Source of the DNA: Parasulfuritortus sp.
GTDB lineage: Bacteria; Pseudomonadota; Gammaproteobacteria; Burkholderiales; Thiobacillaceae
DNA length: 45,225 nt
NCBI GenBank assembly: GCA_031291185.1
Contig: JARLJM010000015.1
Location: 1-45,225, forward strand
Direction of reading: 5' to 3'
Shown here: piece after piece, positions 41,715 through 45,225 of the stretch
Layout of the letters: the number at the start of each line of letters is the position of its first letter
How positions within the stretch are numbered: the first letter of the stretch is position 1
Position numbers and translations under genes: made by a program
The notes under the pieces: generated by a model
Database searches by the model: none
The model's input: only the letters and a program-made list of their open reading frames with translations
What the model was told of the DNA's origin: nothing

Positions 41715-44427
41715 AGGTGACGGCAAGAACAAGAAGCTGCTTGGCGGCAAAGGTGCCAATCTATGCGAGATGACCCAGATCGGGATCAACGTGCCACCCG
41801 GTTTCGTGATCACGACCGAGGCCTGCCTGGCCAGCCTGGCGGACACCGAGCACAAACTGCCCGACGGGGTGATCGAGCAGGTTCGGCAATACATGACTGC
41901 CATCGAGGCAAAAACCGACAAGACCTTCGGCGGCCGGGACAATCCGCTCCTGGTCTCGGTACGTTCCGGCTCGGCAATGTCCATGCCCGGCATGATGGAC
42001 ACCATCCTTAATCTGGGCCTCAACGCCGATACCTTGCAAGGACTGATCCGCCAAACCGGAAACGAACGTTTCGGCTATGACGCCTACCGCCGATTCATTC
42101 AACTGTTCGGCAAGGTTGCCCTGGGCGTGCCGGATATCGAGTTCGACGCTGAGTTCGATGCGGTCAAGGTCGATGCCGGAGTCAAGCACGATGTCGGCCT
42201 GTCCGCCGTGCATCTGGCCGACATCGCTGAACGATTCCTGAAGGTGGTCGAGCGCGTCACAGGCAAACCGTTCCCGGCCGATCCTTTCGAGCAACTCAGC
42301 ATCGCCATCAAGGCGGTATTCAATTCATGGCTGGGAAAGCGCGCAGTCGACTATCGGCGCGAGTTCAGGATCACGCCCGAGATGGCCAACGGCACCGCAG
42401 TCAACGTCGTGGCCATGGTATTCGGCAACATGGGCGACGACTCCGCCACCGGCGTCGGCTTCACCCGCGATCCCGGCACCGGAGAGAACGTCATGTTCGG
42501 CGAATACCTGATCAATGCCCAGGGCGAGGATGTTGTGACGGGTATCCGGACTCCGAAGCCGGTGGCCGAGATGGAACGCGAGATGCCAGACCTTTATCGG
42601 CAACTGGTCGAACTGCGCAACCGCCTTGAAGGTCATTACAGGGAGATTCAGGACTACGAATACACCATAGAGAAGGGCGTGCTTTTTTGCCTGCAAACCC
42701 GTAATGGCAAAATGAACGCCACGGCCTTGGTGCGCACCTCGGTCGAGATGGTCAACGATGGCCTGATCGACAAGAAGCTGGCCCTGCTGCGCATCCAGCC
42801 CGAGATGCTGGAGCAGTTGCTGTTCCCTCGCCTGGACCCAAAGACCAAGGCCAAGCCTGTAGCCAGGGGGCTTCCCGCCTCGCCTGGAGCCGCCTCGGGC
42901 ATTGCGATATTCGATGCTGATCGCGCGGAGAAACTCGGCCGTGCTGGTGAGAAAGTCATCCTTGTCCGCGAGGAAACCAAGCCGGAAGACATCCACGGCT
43001 TCTTTGCCAGCCAGGGCATCCTGACCAGCCGGGGCGGTAAGACCTCCCACGCCGCCGTAGTCGCGCGCGGCATGGGCAAACCTTGCGTCGCTGGTGCCGA
43101 AGGCATCCACGTAGACGTACATACCCGCCAGGCTGTAGTCGGCGACCAGGCCTTCGGCGAAGGCGCGTTAATCACCATCGACGGCACCACAGGCCATGTC
43201 TATCTAGGTGAGGTCGCCATGATCGAGGCCGATTTCACTGACGAACTCGCCACGCTCCTGTCCTGGGCCGACGCAGCCGCACGACTCAAGGTCATGGCCA
43301 ACGCCGACACTCCACACGACGCCGGGCGGGCCCTGAAATTCGGCGCGATGGGTATTGGCCTGTGTCGAACCGAACGCATGTTCAATGCGGTCGAGCGTCT
43401 GCCCATCGTGGTCGAGATGATCGTCGCCGAGACGACGGCCGACCGCCAGACAGCACTCGGAAAGTTGCTGCCGATCCAGCGCGAGGATTTCGTCGGCATA
43501 TTCAAGGTCATGGCGCCTCGGCCCGTGACTATTCGACTGCTCGACCCACCGATTCACGAATTTCTGCCTTCTGAAAATCAGCTGGTGAAAGAACTCGATC
43601 AACTCCGGCACCTTCGCGACACTCTGCAAGGAATGCAGGTTCTCGCCGACTCAGTCGATTTCCTTTATCGCACACGGGACACCCACCCACAGGTGCATCT
43701 GCCGGCCGACCCCGCCCTGGTCGAAGAAGCGATCCAGAAAAAATGGACCATGCTGAGAAAGGTTAGAGCCCTGTTCGAGGTCAACCCGATGCTGGGCCAT
43801 CGCGGTGTTCGTCTTGGCCTGACCTATCCAGAGATATATTCCATGCAGATCCGCGCCATTCTTGAAGCCGCGGCCGAATGTCAAAAGGCTGGAATAGAGG
43901 TCCATCCCGAGATCATGGTGCCTCAGGTATGTACAGCGCAGGAACTGAAACGGGTAAAGGAATGGGTGGAAAGCATCCGTACCGATGTCGAGAGCGCGCA
44001 CAACTTGACGTTGTCGTTCAAGTTCGGCTCCATGCTTGAGGTGGTGCGTGCCTGCATGCGGGCCGAAAGCCTTGCAGAGGAAGCGGAATTCTTTTCCTTC
44101 GGCACCAACGATCTGACCCAGGCTACGTTCTCCTTCTCACGCGAAGATGCAGAGAACAAATTCTTGCCAATGTATAACCAAAGCCAAATTCTTCAGGACA
44201 ACCCGTTTGAGGTTCTGGACGAGAAAGGAGTTGGTCGGCTCATGGAACTGGCCATCAACTGGGGCCGTATGGCCCGACCTGATATGAAAATCGGCATTTG
44301 CGGCGAGCATGGCGGTCACCCGAAATCAATCCGGTTTTGCCACCATATCGGACTAAGTTACGTCTCCTGCTCGGGACCACGAGTACCTATCGCCAGACTC
44401 GCCGCCGCTCATGCGGCTTTGCTTTAG
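41683..44427 (+). CDS. ppdK: Pyruvate, phosphate dikinase
   Basis: 914 residues, full length. The N-terminal ATP-grasp domain has GGKGANLCEMT and SVRSGSAMSMPGMMDT. The swivelling phosphohistidine domain holds the catalytic His456 in GGKTSHAAVVARGMG. The C-terminal PEP/pyruvate barrel includes LCRTERMF and CGEHGGHPKS. The enzyme interconverts pyruvate, ATP and phosphate with phosphoenolpyruvate, AMP and pyrophosphate. In an autotroph it can feed gluconeogenesis or use PPi for ATP. The start MNQKWVYAF has AGAGGA upstream and lies inside the end of the Nudix gene. Confidence 0.97.
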   Translation: MNQKWVYAFAEGDGKNKKLLGGKGANLCEMTQIGINVPPGFVITTEACLASLADTEHKLPDGVIEQVRQYMTAIEAKTDKTFGGRDNPLLVSVRSGSAMSMPGMMDTILNLGLNADTLQGLIRQTGNERFGYDAYRRFIQLFGKVALGVPDIEFDAEFDAVKVDAGVKHDVGLSAVHLADIAERFLKVVERVTGKPFPADPFEQLSIAIKAVFNSWLGKRAVDYRREFRITPEMANGTAVNVVAMVFGNMGDDSATGVGFTRDPGTGENVMFGEYLINAQGEDVVTGIRTPKPVAEMEREMPDLYRQLVELRNRLEGHYREIQDYEYTIEKGVLFCLQTRNGKMNATALVRTSVEMVNDGLIDKKLALLRIQPEMLEQLLFPRLDPKTKAKPVARGLPASPGAASGIAIFDADRAEKLGRAGEKVILVREETKPEDIHGFFASQGILTSRGGKTSHAAVVARGMGKPCVAGAEGIHVDVHTRQAVVGDQAFGEGALITIDGTTGHVYLGEVAMIEADFTDELATLLSWADAAARLKVMANADTPHDAGRALKFGAMGIGLCRTERMFNAVERLPIVVEMIVAETTADRQTALGKLLPIQREDFVGIFKVMAPRPVTIRLLDPPIHEFLPSENQLVKELDQLRHLRDTLQGMQVLADSVDFLYRTRDTHPQVHLPADPALVEEAIQKKWTMLRKVRALFEVNPMLGHRGVRLGLTYPEIYSMQIRAILEAAAECQKAGIEVHPEIMVPQVCTAQELKRVKEWVESIRTDVESAHNLTLSFKFGSMLEVVRACMRAESLAEEAEFFSFGTNDLTQATFSFSREDAENKFLPMYNQSQILQDNPFEVLDEKGVGRLMELAINWGRMARPDMKIGICGEHGGHPKSIRFCHHIGLSYVSCSGPRVPIARLAAAHAALL

Positions 44428-44682
44428 TCAGTCCAGCCAGTGCAGCAGATAATACAATTTGAATCCTTCCGACGACCGTGAAGGCCCACTGGCAACTGCG
44501 GCATGGTATCCCTCGTCAGGTCGCGATGCAGCCAGAGCGGCTTCCTCGGTCGTATGAAGTGTTACGCAATTTTCCGGAAATCGCTTCCGATTGCGGCCAG
44601 AAGGCGAATAAATGACCACCGGCCCAGTACGCAGAATCTGCCCAACCTCATCCCCAATCAATTGGGTAATAGCCTCTGCCAT
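44428..44682 (-). CDS. Unknown 84-residue protein
   Basis: Starts MAEAITQLIGDEVGQ and contains GPVVIYSPSGRNRKRFPENCV, ending LYYLLHWLD. No signal peptide or membrane segment. It overlaps the stop of the upstream 98-residue gene by one base (TAATG), so it is coupled to it. Its stop abuts the ppdK stop. Family not recognised. Confidence 0.7.
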   Translation of the reverse strand: MAEAITQLIGDEVGQILRTGPVVIYSPSGRNRKRFPENCVTLHTTEEAALAASRPDEGYHAAVASGPSRSSEGFKLYYLLHWLD

Positions 44683-44978
44683 TAGTGATCTTTACGAGAG
44701 GCCGTAGGGATGAACTGTATCGGCTCCGCCGATTTAACCTCATCGGTATAATGGGGCCGCTCGTTTCGAGACAGTCCCAGCGATTCAGCCAGTTCTGCTT
44801 CACGGGCGGCAATCAGGCCTAGGCACATTCGAACGTTTTCAATCGTCTGTTCCGTCAAGGGACTATCTTGGTCGGCGCGAGGGGCACAGTCTCGCACAAC
44901 AGATGTCAGCGTCTTGCGCATAGCGCGCATGATCTGTTGCTCTTTCAATAATTCTTTTTCTTCCACGCCAAACTCCAA
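44682..44978 (-). CDS. Unknown 98-residue protein, coupled to the next gene
   Basis: A charged, helical protein (MEFGVEEKELLKEQQ, then MRKTLTSVVRDCAP and IAAREAELAESLGLS). No known motif, signal or membrane segment was seen. It is the first of a two-gene leftward set, lying between ppdK and the rRNA operon end. The 160-base upstream gap holds nothing I can name apart from its presumed promoter. Confidence 0.68.
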   Translation of the reverse strand: MEFGVEEKELLKEQQIMRAMRKTLTSVVRDCAPRADQDSPLTEQTIENVRMCLGLIAAREAELAESLGLSRNERPHYTDEVKSAEPIQFIPTASRKDH

Positions 44979-45139
44979 TGATTATTGCCACATCGATTGT
45001 ATTCCTGACAGCGAGTGGGTCAACCATAAGATTTTTGAGGGTATTAAAAGCAAAACACTCCGACTAGAGACGAGCTGAGCTACTCACGACGCGTCTTATC
45101 GACAACATTGAGGTTTAGGGTATAGCGCCATGAGGCGAT

Positions 45140-45171
45140 AAAAAAGCCCACCTTTTGGGTGGGCTTTTTCT
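45140..45171 (-). terminator. Terminator of the rRNA operon
   Basis: AAAAAGCCCACC and GGTGGGCTTTTT form a strong stem, starting about 10 bases after the 5S rRNA 3' end in leftward transcription. The T-run is present in that direction. The position fits termination of an rRNA operon coming from the right. Confidence 0.88.
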
Positions 45172-45181
45172 TTGGAGGAGT

Positions 45182-45225
45182 CTGGCGATGACCTACTTTC
45201 ACGCACGGTTAGTGCACTATCATCG
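45182..45225 (-). rRNA. rrf: 5S rRNA, 3' end (partial)
   Basis: The leftward strand reads CGATGATAGTGCACTAACC, then GTGCGTGAAAGTAGGTCATC and GCCAG, matching the 3' third of betaproteobacterial 5S rRNA (GATAGTG, GAAAGTAGGTCATCGCCAG). About 44 bases are present; the rest and the 23S and 16S genes lie beyond the right edge. The exact 3' end is uncertain by a few bases. Confidence 0.9.

Noticed and set aside
45000-45139. Possible tRNA or small RNA before the rRNA terminator
   Set aside because: No cloverleaf or T-loop sequence could be found on either strand.

Overview
The window looks like a chromosomal segment of a chemolithoautotrophic, sulfur-oxidising betaproteobacterium, most like Thiobacillus or a close relative. 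This rests on gene content, gene order and the style of the proteins, not on a database search. It is GC-rich and carries two RuBisCOs, form I (cbbLS) and form II (cbbM). Each has its own CbbQ/CbbO activase pair and a divergently transcribed LysR regulator. A TsdA-type dihaem cytochrome with a TtrSR-like two-component system fits thiosulfate/tetrathionate metabolism. No carboxysome genes are present, so the form I enzyme is probably cytoplasmic.

Left part (1-14,700): a leftward operon encodes a MarR regulator, a small MscS-like membrane protein and a CPA2 Na+/H+ antiporter cut by the window edge. A second leftward operon encodes a PsiE protein, an uncharacterised P-loop ATPase and MetA, the last two translationally coupled. 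A GAF-PAS-GGDEF-EAL protein follows, preceded by a coupled 11-codon mini-ORF. Next are TsdA facing a TtrR/TtrS-like pair, a flavin amine oxidase preceded by a coupled 72-residue ORF, and an HxlR (DUF24) regulator divergent from an alpha/beta hydrolase and a quinone-oxidoreductase-like protein, with a dense operator region between them.

Carbon fixation (14,900-27,530): cbbM-cbbQ2-cbbO2 runs leftward from its divergent regulator cbbR2. A 136-residue protein of unknown function follows cbbR2. Then cbbL-cbbS-cbbQ1-cbbO1 and a 98-residue protein of unknown function run leftward from their divergent regulator cbbR1. Stem-loops lie in three intercistronic gaps (cbbL/cbbS, cbbS/cbbQ1, cbbM/cbbQ2), and LysR-type inverted repeats lie in both divergent promoter regions.

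Accessory stretch (27,530-30,600): three proteins I do not recognise. Two of these genes are divergent neighbours, and each is broken by a small frameshift soon after its start. The stretch ends in a C-terminal scrap of an HtpX-type protease gene. Together this suggests insertion and decay.

Right part (30,600-45,225): mostly conserved housekeeping genes. In order: an RsmB/NOP rRNA methyltransferase, a secreted Nuc-like phospholipase-D-fold nuclease, an MscS channel, uvrC, pgsA, nadA, mscL, two tandem OmpA-family genes that differ in number of calcium-binding repeats, a TrpB2-type tryptophan synthase beta chain, a Nudix hydrolase overlapping pyruvate phosphate dikinase, two small unknown genes, and the terminator and 3' end of a 5S rRNA gene at the right edge (an rRNA operon entering from the right). 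A REP-like double-hairpin repeat occurs three times. No tRNA gene, CRISPR array or insertion sequence was recognised.
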